A stretch of DNA of 64,000 bases from JACRBR01 sp964371355 (GTDB taxonomy: Bacteria > Chloroflexota > Dehalococcoidia > DSTF01 > JACRBR01), in contig CAYJMG010000019.1 in the NCBI GenBank assembly GCA_964371355.1, positions 1 through 64,000 of the forward strand, given 5' to 3'. Both the position numbers and the translations under genes were made by a program. Positions 1 through 8,612 of this stretch are shown here, one piece after another. The notes under the pieces were generated by a model that did no database searches, had not been told where the DNA came from, and saw only the letters and a list, made by a program, of their open reading frames with translations. Positions within the stretch are counted from its first letter, which is position 1, and the number at the start of each line of letters is the position of its first letter.

Positions 1-84
1 TACGCCGCCCCGGATCGCTCGTCGATCCCTCTGCCGGTACTATTTCAACACCCTGTTAGGGCTCGCTCCCAGGATTTCCGCGTC

Positions 85-651
85 GTGCGCGTGAGCGGGA
101 ATCTGTTCGTGTGTTCGCGTGAGAACGGCAGTTGTTGCTGCGGCTGGGAGGAGAAGGGGCGCATGCCCTTCCAGAACGCGCTGTGGTCCGACGAATGGGA
201 ACGGCGCAAGATCCGAAATCGACTGCACCTCACGTTCACCGGGTGCCTCGGGCCCTGCATCGCGGGAAACAACGCCCTGCTTCAGATACACGGCCGCTCG
301 ATCTGGCTGAAGGACTTGAATGCGCGGGAAACGGTTTCCGCTGTGTTCGACTATGCCGAGGCGATGCTTCTTGCGGGCGTGATTCAGCCGCCGCCGGCCT
401 CGCTCGAAGGCCATGTGTACGAACGCTACCTCGAGCCGCCGGATGGCGCGTGGTTCCCGCTATCGGGCGAGATGGCCGATGACGAGGACGGGCTGGCGCG
501 ACTGGACCCGGTGTGCCTCATGGATGTCGACCCGGCAACCGCGGCGCACACGGTCGAATATGGCGGACGCGTCATCGCCTTCTGCGCGCCCTCATGCAAG
601 AAGCAGTTCCTCGCGGACCCGCAGTCGTTTCTCGCGGCGATATCCGGCTAG
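85..651 (+). CDS. 2Fe-2S ferredoxin-like protein with C-terminal YHS domain (5' end uncertain)
   Basis: The N-terminal half (about residues 1-100) carries a Cys cluster (CSRENGSCCCG) and a TGCLGPC segment. This matches thioredoxin-fold (2Fe-2S) ferredoxin-like proteins seen beside cobalt and metal chelation genes. The C-terminal ~45 residues (DPVCLMDV...FCAPSCKKQF...P..F) match a YHS domain, a small metal-binding module. The likely role is redox or metal handling in the cytoplasm; the substrate is unknown. The reading frame stays open back to base 1. GTG 85 is the first plausible start, with a weak AGGA upstream, but the gene may begin outside the window. It converges with the histidine kinase 54 bp away. 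Confidence 0.7.
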   Translation: MRVSGNLFVCSRENGSCCCGWEEKGRMPFQNALWSDEWERRKIRNRLHLTFTGCLGPCIAGNNALLQIHGRSIWLKDLNARETVSAVFDYAEAMLLAGVIQPPPASLEGHVYERYLEPPDGAWFPLSGEMADDEDGLARLDPVCLMDVDPATAAHTVEYGGRVIAFCAPSCKKQFLADPQSFLAAISG

Positions 652-705
652 GATGACCTGCGGTCCGTCGAGGAAGAGCGGCCACCGGCTGTCGCCAATC
701 GCCGA

Positions 706-2130
706 TCACTGCGGACTGACTGCACCTTCCGTCCGGCCGGGCAGCGCGTCCTCATCGCCTCCGGTCTCCAGTGCGTCCATCGCGACGGCCGGCAGGCGGA
801 AGGCGGCGACGGTGCCGCCGCCGTCGGCGGCCGCGACCCACGCCGTCCCCCCGTGCGCTTCGACGATCTGCCGTACGATCGCCAGCCCCAGCCCGGAGCC
901 GGGCTTCGAGCGCGCCGCGTCCGCGCGGTAGAAGCGGTCGAACACGTGCGGCGCGTCCTCCGCCGCGATCCCGGGGCCGTGATCGCGCACGCGGAACACG
1001 CCGCCGGCCACGCTCACATCGATCGTGCCACCCGCGGGGCTCCACTTGCATGCGTTGTCGACCAGGTTGCCGGCCGCCCGCTCCAGCAGCGCATGGCTCC
1101 CTTCCACCAGCGTGGGTGTCGCGTCGAGCGTGATGGTGAGACCGCTACGCCGCGCCGCGCGCTCGACCACGTCCGCTGCAAGCTGATCGAGCCGCACGTC
1201 CTCGAACTCTTGCGGGTCGGCGCGGCGGTCCTGCGCAAGCTCGACCAGCTCCGCGACCACCTTCGTCAGCTCCTCCAGCTCGAACGTCACGTCGCGCAGC
1301 AGCTCGCGCCGCTCGTCCTCCGGCATGCCGTCGGCGCGCGCCAGCACCTCGATGTTCGTGCGGAGGCTGGTCAGCGGCGTCCGCAGCTCGTGGCTCGCGT
1401 CCGTCACGAGCTGATGCTGCTGCCGCCGGGATTCCTGCAGCGCGTCCAGCATCTCGTTGAAGCTCCGCGCCAGCCGGCCGATCTCGTCTTTGCCCCGGAC
1501 GTCGATCTTCGCGTCCAATTCCTGCGTCTTCGCGACGTGCTCAGCCGCTGCCGTCAGCTTCGCGACCGGCCGCAACGAGCGCTGCGCGACCAGCAGACCC
1601 ATCGCCGCCGCAACTGCCGCGCCGACGCCGCTCACGACGAACAGCACGCGCTGCAGGTCGGAGAGCGATGCGTCGATCTCTTCCAATGAGCGCGCGATCT
1701 GCACGGCCTCGCCCTGGGAGCCCGGACTGGTGAGCACGCGCAGGTGCACACCATCGGCGTTTTCCTCGGAGATGAAGGCCTGCGATTGGCCCGCGGCGAC
1801 TGCCTTCGCGTCGTCGCTCGCGGGGATCAGCACCTCCTGGCCCTCCGGCGCGCCCACGACGGCTCCTTCCGCATCGATCACCTGGAAGAACACGTCGGTC
1901 TGCGCGTATGGATCGCGCGTGAACGAACCGGGGCGGATGCCGCCGAAGTCGGGGGCGTGGCGCGGCAGCCCGCGGGCTTCGGCCACGAGCATCGCTCGCT
2001 CGCGCAGCGAATCGTCCACCTCGTTGATAAGCCGGTTGCGCGTCGCGAAGTACGCCACCAGCGACACGACGATCACCGCCGCCGCCACCGAGATCGCAGA
2101 GAGCAGCGCAAGCTGCGTACGCAGGCTCAT
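706..2130 (-). CDS. Two-component sensor histidine kinase
   Basis: Membrane sensor kinase of 474 residues. TM1 spans about 8-30, followed by a ~130-residue extracytoplasmic sensor and TM2 at about 162-183. A HAMP linker then leads into HisKA with the motif SHELRTPLTS; the phospho-accepting His is about residue 247. The C-terminal HATPase_c domain shows N-box NLVDNACKWSP, G1 DHGPGIA and G2 GSGLGLAIV. This resembles the MprB/BaeS-like class. Its start overlaps the stop of the response regulator gene by 4 bp, so the two are co-transcribed with the regulator first. The signal sensed is not evident. The neighbouring divergent exported proteins suggest an envelope role, by inference. Confidence 0.93.
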   Translation of the reverse strand: MSLRTQLALLSAISVAAAVIVVSLVAYFATRNRLINEVDDSLRERAMLVAEARGLPRHAPDFGGIRPGSFTRDPYAQTDVFFQVIDAEGAVVGAPEGQEVLIPASDDAKAVAAGQSQAFISEENADGVHLRVLTSPGSQGEAVQIARSLEEIDASLSDLQRVLFVVSGVGAAVAAAMGLLVAQRSLRPVAKLTAAAEHVAKTQELDAKIDVRGKDEIGRLARSFNEMLDALQESRRQQHQLVTDASHELRTPLTSLRTNIEVLARADGMPEDERRELLRDVTFELEELTKVVAELVELAQDRRADPQEFEDVRLDQLAADVVERAARRSGLTITLDATPTLVEGSHALLERAAGNLVDNACKWSPAGGTIDVSVAGGVFRVRDHGPGIAAEDAPHVFDRFYRADAARSKPGSGLGLAIVRQIVEAHGGTAWVAAADGGGTVAAFRLPAVAMDALETGGDEDALPGRTEGAVSPQ

Positions 2131-2813
2131 GACGCGCGCGCCACGTAGCCCACGCCGCGAACGGTGTGGATCAGCCGCGGCAGCCCCTCGAGTTCCGTCT
2201 TCCGGCGCAGGTAGCCGATGTACACGTCCAGCGAGTTCGACGTGTTCCCGAAGTCATAACCCCACACCCGGTCGAAGATCAGCTCCCGCGTCAGCACCTG
2301 CCCCGGGTTCCGCAGGAACAGCTCCAGCAGCTCGTACTCCGTGCGCGTCAGCTCGATCCCGTGCCCGGCGCGCGTCACCGTGCGCGCACGCGGGTCCAGC
2401 TCCAGGCCGCCCAGCTCGAGTGTCTCGATCCCGTTCGCCGGCGCCGCCCGCCGCAAGAGCGCGCGCAGCCGCGCCAGCAGCTCCTCCAGCGCGAACGGCT
2501 TCACGACGTAGTCGTCGGCGCCCGCATCGAGCCCGGCGACGCGATCACCCAGGCTGTGGCGCGCCGTCAGCACCAGGATCGGCACGTGGTTGTCTTCGCC
2601 GCGCAGGCGCCGGCACACAGAGAGCCCGTCCAGCTTCGGCATCGATACGTCGAGGATGATCGCGTCCGGCGGGCGCTCGGCGACAGCGCTCAGCGCCTCC
2701 TCGCCGTCCTGCGCCACGCCGACGTCGTATCCTTCGCGTCGCAGCGCACGTCCCAGCGATTCGCCGATCCCCGGATCGTCATCCACGACCAGCACGCGCA
2801 TCACCTCAAGCAT
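2127..2813 (-). CDS. OmpR-family response regulator
   Basis: 228 residues. The receiver domain (1-120) has the acidic pair in VVDDDPG, phospho-acceptor Asp about residue 55 in LDVSMPKLDG, and Lys in VVKPF. A C-terminal winged-helix Trans_reg_C domain ends in the typical R-G-V-G-Y segment. It is the partner of the downstream kinase and the first gene of the pair. ATG 2813 has GAGG seven bases upstream. An in-frame ATG at 2801 has its purine stretch too close, so 2813 is preferred. Candidate binding sites with 11-bp spacing lie just upstream (2862-2958), which suggests autoregulation and control of the divergent gene at 3186. Confidence 0.93.
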   Translation of the reverse strand: MLEVMRVLVVDDDPGIGESLGRALRREGYDVGVAQDGEEALSAVAERPPDAIILDVSMPKLDGLSVCRRLRGEDNHVPILVLTARHSLGDRVAGLDAGADDYVVKPFALEELLARLRALLRRAAPANGIETLELGGLELDPRARTVTRAGHGIELTRTEYELLELFLRNPGQVLTRELIFDRVWGYDFGNTSNSLDVYIGYLRRKTELEGLPRLIHTVRGVGYVARAS

Positions 2814-2861
2814 ATCAGCGCCTCGCCGGGCCCCTCCTGTGGCCGCATTCGCTACCAGGGT

Positions 2862-2879
2862 GTTTCCATCCGGTTTCCA
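2862..2879. promoter_or_regulatory. Direct repeat pair with 11-bp period (candidate response-regulator site 1)
   Basis: GTTTCCA occurs at 2862-2868 and again at 2873-2879, exactly 11 bp apart. OmpR-family dimers bind direct repeats with about one helical turn between half-sites, so this is a plausible site for the adjacent regulator. It lies about 50 bp upstream of the regulator start. Confidence 0.4.
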
Positions 2880-2894
2880 ACATAGAGGCGGCGA

Positions 2895-2911
2895 TTAAGA
2901 GCCTGCTAAGA
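2895..2911. promoter_or_regulatory. TAAGA direct repeat pair, 11-bp period (candidate site 2)
   Basis: TTAAGA at 2895-2900 and CTAAGA at 2906-2911 are spaced 11 bp. The same hexamer recurs in opposite orientation at 2943-2958, so a single protein probably recognises both. Confidence 0.45.
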
Positions 2912-2942
2912 ACCGGCGCCCTCCACAGCCCCTCCGCCACCC

Positions 2943-2958
2943 TCTTACTCCCTTCTTA
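2943..2958. promoter_or_regulatory. Inverted copy of the TAAGA pair, 11-bp period (candidate site 3)
   Basis: TCTTA at 2943-2947 and 2954-2958 is the reverse complement of the TAAGA pair of site 2, again with an 11-bp period. Sites 2 and 3 face each other in the divergent intergenic region between the two-component operon and the exported-protein genes. Confidence 0.45.
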
Positions 2959-3084
2959 GGTTGCTCTCAGGGCCGGTTTAGCTGCCCCGGCAACCATGCA
3001 CTCATCACTCGCTGCATCGACACGAAAGGAGACGTCGTATGCGGTGAACCCCATCCCGCGGGATCGTCCCGCGAACCGCAGTCG

Positions 3085-3170
3085 CGTAGCGCGGGCCAGC
3101 CCCGCAGCCAGTCCCGTAGCGCGGGCCTTCAGTCCGCAACCCATGCCGTAGCGCGGGCGTTCAGCCCGCG
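3085..3170. repeat. Three REP-like GC palindrome units
   Basis: The core CGTAGCGCGGGC followed by a CCGC or CCCGC arm occurs at 3085, 3115 and 3147, so the units are spaced about 30-32 bp. Each can form a short GC hairpin. Single relatives occur at 7299-7320 and, inverted, at 63503-63520. A related palindrome lies beside the assembly gap. They sit between the regulator sites and the gene at 3186. Confidence 0.55.
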
Positions 3171-3185
3171 GACAAGGAGAACCCA

Positions 3186-3911
3186 GTGAACAGATTCCGT
3201 AAGTGGTGGGTCATCGCCGTCGTCGGCGTTGTCGCCACCGCCGCCGTCGGCGTCGCCAGCGGCGTCATGGCCCAGACCCCCGTCCCCACCATCACCGGCG
3301 ATGGGACCACCTTCCTCGACCGCGTCGCCGAGAAGCTGGGCATCACCAGCGACACGCTGCGCGAGGCCGTAAAGGACAGCGCGAGCGACGAGATCGACGA
3401 GCGCGTGGCCAGCGGCGACCTCACGCAGGAGCAGGCCGATGCCATGAAGGAACGCATCGCCGACGCGCCCGACGAGGCGTTAGGCGGCTTCGGTCACGGC
3501 CCGGGCTTCGGCCGCGGCGGCCACTTCTTCTTCGGCGGCGATGAGCTTGCCACGTTCCTCGGCGTCACGGCCGATGAGCTGCGCACCGAACTCCAGGCCG
3601 ACGGCGCCACCCTGGCGTCGGTGGCCGAGGCCCACGGCAAGTCTCGCGACGAGCTGAAGGCCTTCCTCACCGAACAGATCAAGACGCACCTCGACGAGGA
3701 GGTCGCCGATGGGCGGCACACCCAGGAGGAAGCCGACCAGAAGCTGGCCGCCTTCACCGAAAACCTCGACGAGATGATCGACGGCACGCTGCCAGCGTTC
3801 GGCCCGGGCATGCACCGCGGCTTCGGCGGCAGTGACGGCACGATGCTGCCCTTCGACGGCTCGCTGCCCCAGTCAGGCGCCACCTCCTCCTCCGACGCCG
3901 ACGAGGGATAG
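3186..3911 (+). CDS. Exported helical-repeat protein of unknown function
   Basis: 241 residues. An N-terminal membrane or signal segment (about 8-28, WWVIAVVGVVATAAVG) is followed by an acidic, helix-rich exported part. That part contains two related stretches that start with a phrase like LGIT.DTLREA or LGVTADELRTEL and end with a Q-E-x-A-D repeat. A Gly/Phe/His-rich hinge (about 100-118) separates them. The tail is Ser/Asp-rich. It resembles short secreted proteins often found next to two-component systems, but I cannot assign a family with certainty. GTG 3186 has AAGGAG six bases upstream. It is divergent from the regulator and probably controlled by it. Confidence 0.75.
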   Translation: MNRFRKWWVIAVVGVVATAAVGVASGVMAQTPVPTITGDGTTFLDRVAEKLGITSDTLREAVKDSASDEIDERVASGDLTQEQADAMKERIADAPDEALGGFGHGPGFGRGGHFFFGGDELATFLGVTADELRTELQADGATLASVAEAHGKSRDELKAFLTEQIKTHLDEEVADGRHTQEEADQKLAAFTENLDEMIDGTLPAFGPGMHRGFGGSDGTMLPFDGSLPQSGATSSSDADEG

Positions 3912-3954
3912 CAGACGGCGGAGTACCGCATCACCGGACGGGCGAGAGGCCCCC

Positions 3955-4164
<210 letters not shown>

Positions 4165-4248
4165 TAGTTGGAGTGAGGCAGGGCCGCAGACGGCACTGCC
4201 GGGCGTGACGTAACGCACACACAAGAGAAGGAAAAGAAGGGGTCTGAC

Positions 4249-5112
4249 ATGAAACGATTAGCCATCATCGCCGCCGCCACGCTCGGCATCGCCGCCGTCG
4301 CCAGCGCCTGCATCCAGAACGCCGGCTTCACACGCATCGGCAGCCACGACGTGTTCGCCGGCGAGATCCAGAACGACACCTCGGCCGACATCCTCGCGCA
4401 CGACGTGCTCGTCGCCTTCCTCGACAGCGACGGCGACGTCGTCGACACCGAGGAAGTCGAGTCCTGCCTCCGCTCACTACAGTCGGGCGAGACGGACTTC
4501 TTCTCCGTCGAGAGCGAGGAGAGCTACAGCGACACCACCTCGGCCATCGGCCGCGTCGACAGCGACTCGCTCGAGTTCGGCGACACCGCGGACGGTGACT
4601 TTGAGCTGACCGACATCACCGTGGAACGCGACGAGGACGGCGAGATCCTCCGCGTGGACGGCACTATCACCAACCTCGACGAGGAAGATCTCGACGACCC
4701 CGCGGTCTGCGCCGTCGTCTATGACGATGACGGCAACGTCGTCGTCGTGGCCAAGGACGAGGACATCGACGACCTGGCGGAGGACGAGTCCGCGACCTTC
4801 TCTCTCGAGATCGACGTTCCCGACTCCACCTCAACCGTCGACCACGTCGATGTGTGGGCCGACGGCATCGAGGACGACACGCCCGTCGACCCCGTGTCCG
4901 AGGAGGACCTCGACGTCGCCATCTGCGAGGCCACGGCGACGCCGACGAACACCGCGACGTCGACCAGCACCGCCACCGGCACGCCCACGGACACGCCGAC
5001 GGCGACGGACACACCGATCGCGACGGACACACCCGACCCGTCGGCCACCAGCACGCCGACGGCAACAGCGACGGACACGCCGACCGCTACGGCCACCGCC
5101 GTCTGCGAGTAG
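4249..5112 (+). CDS. Putative lipoprotein with FxLYD-like domain and Thr/Pro stalk
   Basis: 287 residues. The signal peptide ends at Cys21 (ASAC, a weak lipobox). Residues about 25-225 form two acidic beta-rich halves with FAGEIQNDTSADI.AHDVLV.FLD and VDGTITNLDEEDL..P.VCAVVYD phrases, as in extracytoplasmic FxLYD-type domains. The C-terminal ~60 residues are a low-complexity Thr/Pro/Ala stalk built from TPT and TDT repeats and ending in Cys. It is probably anchored outside the membrane as a structural or binding protein; no enzyme motif is visible. A purine-rich RBS (AAGAAGGGG) precedes ATG 4249. It belongs to the run of exported proteins at 3.2-7.2 kb. Confidence 0.75.
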   Translation: MKRLAIIAAATLGIAAVASACIQNAGFTRIGSHDVFAGEIQNDTSADILAHDVLVAFLDSDGDVVDTEEVESCLRSLQSGETDFFSVESEESYSDTTSAIGRVDSDSLEFGDTADGDFELTDITVERDEDGEILRVDGTITNLDEEDLDDPAVCAVVYDDDGNVVVVAKDEDIDDLAEDESATFSLEIDVPDSTSTVDHVDVWADGIEDDTPVDPVSEEDLDVAICEATATPTNTATSTSTATGTPTDTPTATDTPIATDTPDPSATSTPTATATDTPTATATAVCE

Positions 5113-5134
5113 TGATGCCGCCTAACGAGGGGGC

Positions 5135-5159
5135 GGGGCCGGCCGGTCGGGCCGGCCCC
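5135..5159 (+). terminator. Strong GC hairpin after the lipoprotein gene
   Basis: A perfect 10-bp stem (GGGGCCGGCC at 5135-5144, GGCCGGCCCC at 5150-5159) with a 5-base loop lies 22 bp after the stop codon at 5112. There is no T tract, so it could act as a weak or factor-dependent terminator or simply protect the mRNA 3' end. Confidence 0.35.
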
Positions 5160-5267
5160 CCCGGGGCGCTCGCAGAGTCGTCGCAGGAGACCGCCTGCTG
5201 CGCCCAAACATGCTGTGACAACAACAGACGTACCGATATGGAGCGAGATCAGAGGACAAGCGCAGTC

Positions 5268-5867
5268 ATGGACATCCAACACATCGCCACCAAGAACCGC
5301 ATCATCGCTATAACCGCGCTCGCGGCCGCCACGCTTGCGTTCGCGGCCTGCGGTGGCGGCGACGACGCCGACACCAGCGACACCGGCGTGCCGACTTCGG
5401 CGCCGGCCGCCACGTCACCCGCCCAGCCAACGGCCGCCAGCGCCGCCACGGCCGTGGCGGAGCCGACCGAACCGGCCACCGGCTCGGCCACAACCATCAG
5501 GCTCAACCTCAACACCGCATCCGGCGAGGACTACCTCGCCGTGATCCCCGGTTTCACCGATCGCTTCGTGCGCGAGTTCCTGGAGTACAAGCCGTACGTC
5601 AGCATCCAGCAGTTCCGCCAGGAGCTGGGCAAGTACGTCGATGAAGCGCAGGTCGCCGAGTGGGAGCAGTATGTCTACGTCCCCGTCGACGTGAACAACG
5701 CCGACGCAGAGACGCTCATGCAGCTCCCCGGCGTCGACGAGACCATCGCCGGCGAACTCATCGGCGGGCGCGACTATGCCTCGAACGACGACTTCGAGGC
5801 GGCGCTGGCCGAGTACGTCTCCGCCGAGGACGCGGCGGCGGCGGCGGGCCTGCTGGCGACGGAGTAG
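5268..5867 (+). CDS. Helix-hairpin-helix lipoprotein (ComEA-like domain)
   Basis: 199 residues. The signal peptide has a good lipobox (AFAAC, Cys28), followed by an Ala/Thr/Pro linker (about 30-80). The C-terminal region has two helix-hairpin-helix-like units. The first is LNLNTASGEDYLAVIPGF..; the second is VNNADAETLMQLPGVDETIAGELI. This pattern is known from ComEA and related DNA-uptake or scaffold proteins. Here it is lipid-anchored and outside the cytoplasm, so DNA binding is possible but unproven. ATG 5268 is chosen over ATG 5238 because AGAGGA precedes it and the signal peptide then starts properly. The four-TM gene follows after 5 bp. Confidence 0.75.
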   Translation: MDIQHIATKNRIIAITALAAATLAFAACGGGDDADTSDTGVPTSAPAATSPAQPTAASAATAVAEPTEPATGSATTIRLNLNTASGEDYLAVIPGFTDRFVREFLEYKPYVSIQQFRQELGKYVDEAQVAEWEQYVYVPVDVNNADAETLMQLPGVDETIAGELIGGRDYASNDDFEAALAEYVSAEDAAAAAGLLATE

Positions 5868-5872
5868 CCGTC

Positions 5873-6394
5873 ATGCGCGCTCTCACCTTCCCCGCCACGG
5901 GCGGCCCGGCCCCCAACCCCGGGCCGCCCCCTCATCCAACCGCCACGGCCGTCGAGCAGCGGTTCCGCGGGTTCCTCCTGGCCGTATCCGCCGCCGCGCT
6001 CGCCGGCACGATCGTCGAGCTGTGGCTGGGCGAGCACACGAATGACCCGCTGCAGTTCGTGCCGTTCGCGCTCTGCGGACTCGGCCTCGCCCTGATCACG
6101 GTCGCATTCCTGCGGCCCCGGCCTGGCACCATCTGGGCGCTGCGCGTCACCATGCTCGTCCTCGCCGCCGCAAGCCTGCTCGGCGCGTACCAGCACTTCC
6201 AGGGCAACTACGAGTTCGAGCGCGACATCCGTCCCAACGCCTCCGTCCGAGAGGTCACAACACGTGCCCTCCACGGAGCGGCGCCGTTGCTGGCGCCCGG
6301 CATCCTCGCGCTCGCGGGCACGCTCGCGATCGCCGCCACGTACGCCCACCCCGCCCTGCACGTGACAGGAGGCGGTCCCAAAGAGAGACAATAG
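5873..6394 (+). CDS. Four-helix integral membrane protein, unknown function
   Basis: 173 residues with four hydrophobic segments at about 30-50, 62-82, 88-110 and 138-158. A ~25-residue Pro-rich cytoplasmic N-terminus and a short extracytoplasmic loop after TM3 (QHFQGNYEFERDI) complete it. No catalytic motif or known family is recognised. It starts 5 bp after the helix-hairpin-helix lipoprotein and is followed within 45 bp by the dioxygenase-like lipoprotein. The three are therefore probably one transcription unit, and the product may assist the exported neighbours. Confidence 0.7.
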   Translation: MRALTFPATGGPAPNPGPPPHPTATAVEQRFRGFLLAVSAAALAGTIVELWLGEHTNDPLQFVPFALCGLGLALITVAFLRPRPGTIWALRVTMLVLAAASLLGAYQHFQGNYEFERDIRPNASVREVTTRALHGAAPLLAPGILALAGTLAIAATYAHPALHVTGGGPKERQ

Positions 6395-6438
6395 AGAGCA
6401 GTCAGGCCGTAGGGCAACGAAAAAAGGAGCGAACACCG

Positions 6439-7248
6439 GTGGACAACGATGATGCGCAAGTAGGACGCCTGTTGTCCCGTCGCGAGGTCCTCGCCATGAT
6501 GGGCGCGACAGGCCTCGCGACCCTTGTGGGCTGCGCGTCCGACGACGACGACGCCTCCACGCCCACCGCCCGCGCGGGCAACACCGTCGCGTCCGGCGCC
6601 ACAGCCGTCGCCAGCCCCACGCAGGCCAGCGTCTCGGGCGAAGCCACCGCCGTGCCGGCGTGCGTCGTGCGGCCCGCACTCACCGAGGGCCCGTACTTCG
6701 TCGACGAGAAGATCAACCGGTCCGACATCCGCGCCAACACGTCGGACGGAGCCGTAAGCGACGGTGCGATGCTCGCCCTCACGTTCAACGTCTTCACGAT
6801 CGGCGACGGCTGTACACCGCTGGAGGGCGCGACCGTCGACGTGTGGCACTGCGACGCCGCCGGCGTGTATTCGGACGTCGACGACCCCGGCTTCTCTACC
6901 GTGGGACAGGATTTCCTCCGCGGCTACCAGCTCACCGACGCCAGCGGCCAGGCGAGGTTCGTCACCACCTACCCTGGCTGGTACGAGGGCCGCACCGTCC
7001 ACATCCACTTCAAGATCCGTACCGAAGCCGGCGGCCAGTCCTACGAGTTCACGTCACAGCTCTTCTTCGACGACGCCTTCACCGACCAGGTGTACGCCTC
7101 CGAGCCCTACGCGGCGAAGGGCGAGCGCACCTTGCGTAACGACGGCGACGGCATCTACCAGCAGAGCAACGGCCAGCTCACCCTCACCGTCGCCGAGACG
7201 AACGGCGGCTACGCGGCGACGTTCGACATCGGGCTGCAGATGACCTGA
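6439..7248 (+). CDS. Intradiol ring-cleavage dioxygenase-like exported lipoprotein
   Basis: 269 residues. A twin-arginine-like signal (SRREVL, Arg14-Arg15) runs into lipobox LVGC (Cys32). An Ala/Thr linker is followed by an intradiol dioxygenase fold from about residue 75. Recognisable motifs are VDVWHCDAAGVYS (Tyr144) and YPGWYEGRTVHIHFKI (Tyr182, His188, His190). These are the Tyr/Tyr/His/His ligands of non-haem Fe(III) in catechol and protocatechuate dioxygenases. Export by Tat with metal loaded in the cytoplasm fits the signal. Secreted members of the family have mostly unknown aromatic substrates. GTG 6439 has AGGAG nine bases upstream. Confidence 0.88.
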   Translation: MDNDDAQVGRLLSRREVLAMMGATGLATLVGCASDDDDASTPTARAGNTVASGATAVASPTQASVSGEATAVPACVVRPALTEGPYFVDEKINRSDIRANTSDGAVSDGAMLALTFNVFTIGDGCTPLEGATVDVWHCDAAGVYSDVDDPGFSTVGQDFLRGYQLTDASGQARFVTTYPGWYEGRTVHIHFKIRTEAGGQSYEFTSQLFFDDAFTDQVYASEPYAAKGERTLRNDGDGIYQQSNGQLTLTVAETNGGYAATFDIGLQMT

Positions 7249-7298
7249 CGGTCTCGACACCGGCAGGGGCGCAGCCTGCCGCGCCCGGCAAGCCACCG

Positions 7299-7320
7299 TC
7301 GCGCGGGCTTTCAGCCCGCG
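7299..7320. repeat. REP-like palindrome
   Basis: CGCGGGCTTTCAGCCCGCG forms a 7-8 bp stem with a small loop 50 bp after the dioxygenase gene. It matches the unit at 3147-3170 and is the reverse complement of the unit at 63503-63520. It may also help terminate transcription. Confidence 0.5.
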
Positions 7321-7525
7321 CGTCCTCTAGCGTCAGCTTCCTAGATTGCGAGCACTGTGGCATCGTTATGTATGCCAAGGCGCGTCCAACCGCCCCGCCA
7401 TCAAGCACCAACGACTTCCCCAGATGTAATCCAGCTCGCTTGGACATGGCCCGCCCGCTCGCCTACCCTCCGAAGCGACACCGACGGTCACTTACGGGCC
7501 ACTCATCCGACACCGGCCATTCACC

Positions 7526-8413
7526 ATGCCCTACACAACCGTCCGCAACGTCAGCCTCTACTACCAACAGCACGGCGACCCCGCCGCGCCCCACGTCCTC
7601 GTCGCACACGGCCTCATGGGCTCCATCGCCTACACGAATCGCATCGGTCAGCGCCTGACCGCCCTCGCCGGCGCCGGACTCCACGTCACCGCCTACGACG
7701 CACGCGGCCACGGGCGGTCCGGCTACACGACGGACCGGCGCGACTACCGCTGGGGTGCCCTCGCCGAGGACATGCACGCGTTCGTCGAGGCGCTGGGCCT
7801 CGCCCCCGTCACCGTGTACGGCGGCTCGATGGGCGCCGGCACCGCGCTCGCGCTGGCCCTGGCTCATCCCGGCGACATCAAGCGGCTGGCATTGCTCGTG
7901 CCTCCGCCGTTCGGCGAGGACATGCCTCCGGTGGCCCGTACCTTCGGTGCGCTCGCCACCTCGTACCAGTTCCTCGGTGTCCGGCTCACCGCCCGTATCG
8001 CCGGCTATCTCGCCCGCCGCCGCGGCCTCGACGACGCCGCCGTCGCCGAGCTGCGCCGTTTCCTCGGCTCGCAGCGTCGCGCGCCCGTTGTCCCCGCCAT
8101 CCGCGGCCTCGTCCTCGAACAGCCCCAGCTCCCAGTCGAGCGTTTCCACGAGATCGGCGTCCCCGCGCTCGTCATGACCCAGCCGAACGACCCCATCCAT
8201 CCGCTCTCATCCGGCGAGACCCTGCGCCGCGAGCTACCCCACGCCGGCCTGGTGGCAGCCCTCGAACCCGAGTACTGGAACGCCCACACGGACCAGCTCG
8301 CCGCCCTCATCGCCGCCTTCACCCGCGACGACACCTCCGCGCTCGACGCCATCAGCGCCAAGATCATCGGCGCAGGCGCCTCCCGCGTCGACGCCGCGGA
8401 GGCCCGCTTTTGA
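7526..8413 (+). CDS. Alpha/beta hydrolase
   Basis: 295 residues, soluble. The oxyanion-side motif is AHGLMG (about 28-32). The nucleophile elbow is GGSMGAG with Ser101, the acid probably Asp in MTQPNDPIHP (about residue 219), and a His near the C-terminus in WNAHTDQ. The ARGHGRSGYT motif is typical of esterases and lactonases of this superfamily. The substrate cannot be inferred. ATG 7526 begins the conserved MPYTTV..V.LYYQ strand. I see no good RBS. It appears to be a single gene with a 277-bp upstream region that holds only the REP-like palindrome. Confidence 0.85.
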   Translation: MPYTTVRNVSLYYQQHGDPAAPHVLVAHGLMGSIAYTNRIGQRLTALAGAGLHVTAYDARGHGRSGYTTDRRDYRWGALAEDMHAFVEALGLAPVTVYGGSMGAGTALALALAHPGDIKRLALLVPPPFGEDMPPVARTFGALATSYQFLGVRLTARIAGYLARRRGLDDAAVAELRRFLGSQRRAPVVPAIRGLVLEQPQLPVERFHEIGVPALVMTQPNDPIHPLSSGETLRRELPHAGLVAALEPEYWNAHTDQLAALIAAFTRDDTSALDAISAKIIGAGASRVDAAEARF

Positions 8414-8546
8414 TCCGCCCGCAGCCAACGCTGCCGAGCAGATCCAGCGCCGGAATCCACCTATTGCATGGCCCCGCCCGAAAACCACGCCCCATTCATG
8501 CACCCGCGCGATGGATCGCGATCTTCGTCGCCTCTCCGCGGCCCGC

Positions 8547-8564
8547 TTGTGACTACAATCACAA
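8547..8564. promoter_or_regulatory. CRP/FNR-type palindrome overlapping a -10 element
   Basis: TTGTGA-CTACAA-TCACAA is a perfect inverted repeat in the TGTGA-N6-TCACA format used by CRP-family regulators. The central TACAAT (8554-8559) is a good -10 hexamer for the SDR gene at 8613, so a bound regulator would be expected to repress. No CRP-family gene is present in this window. Confidence 0.5.
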
Positions 8565-8612
8565 AGGCGGCAAGCTCTGCAGCGAAGCACGCCGCCGGAG
8601 CGGAGGACAGCC

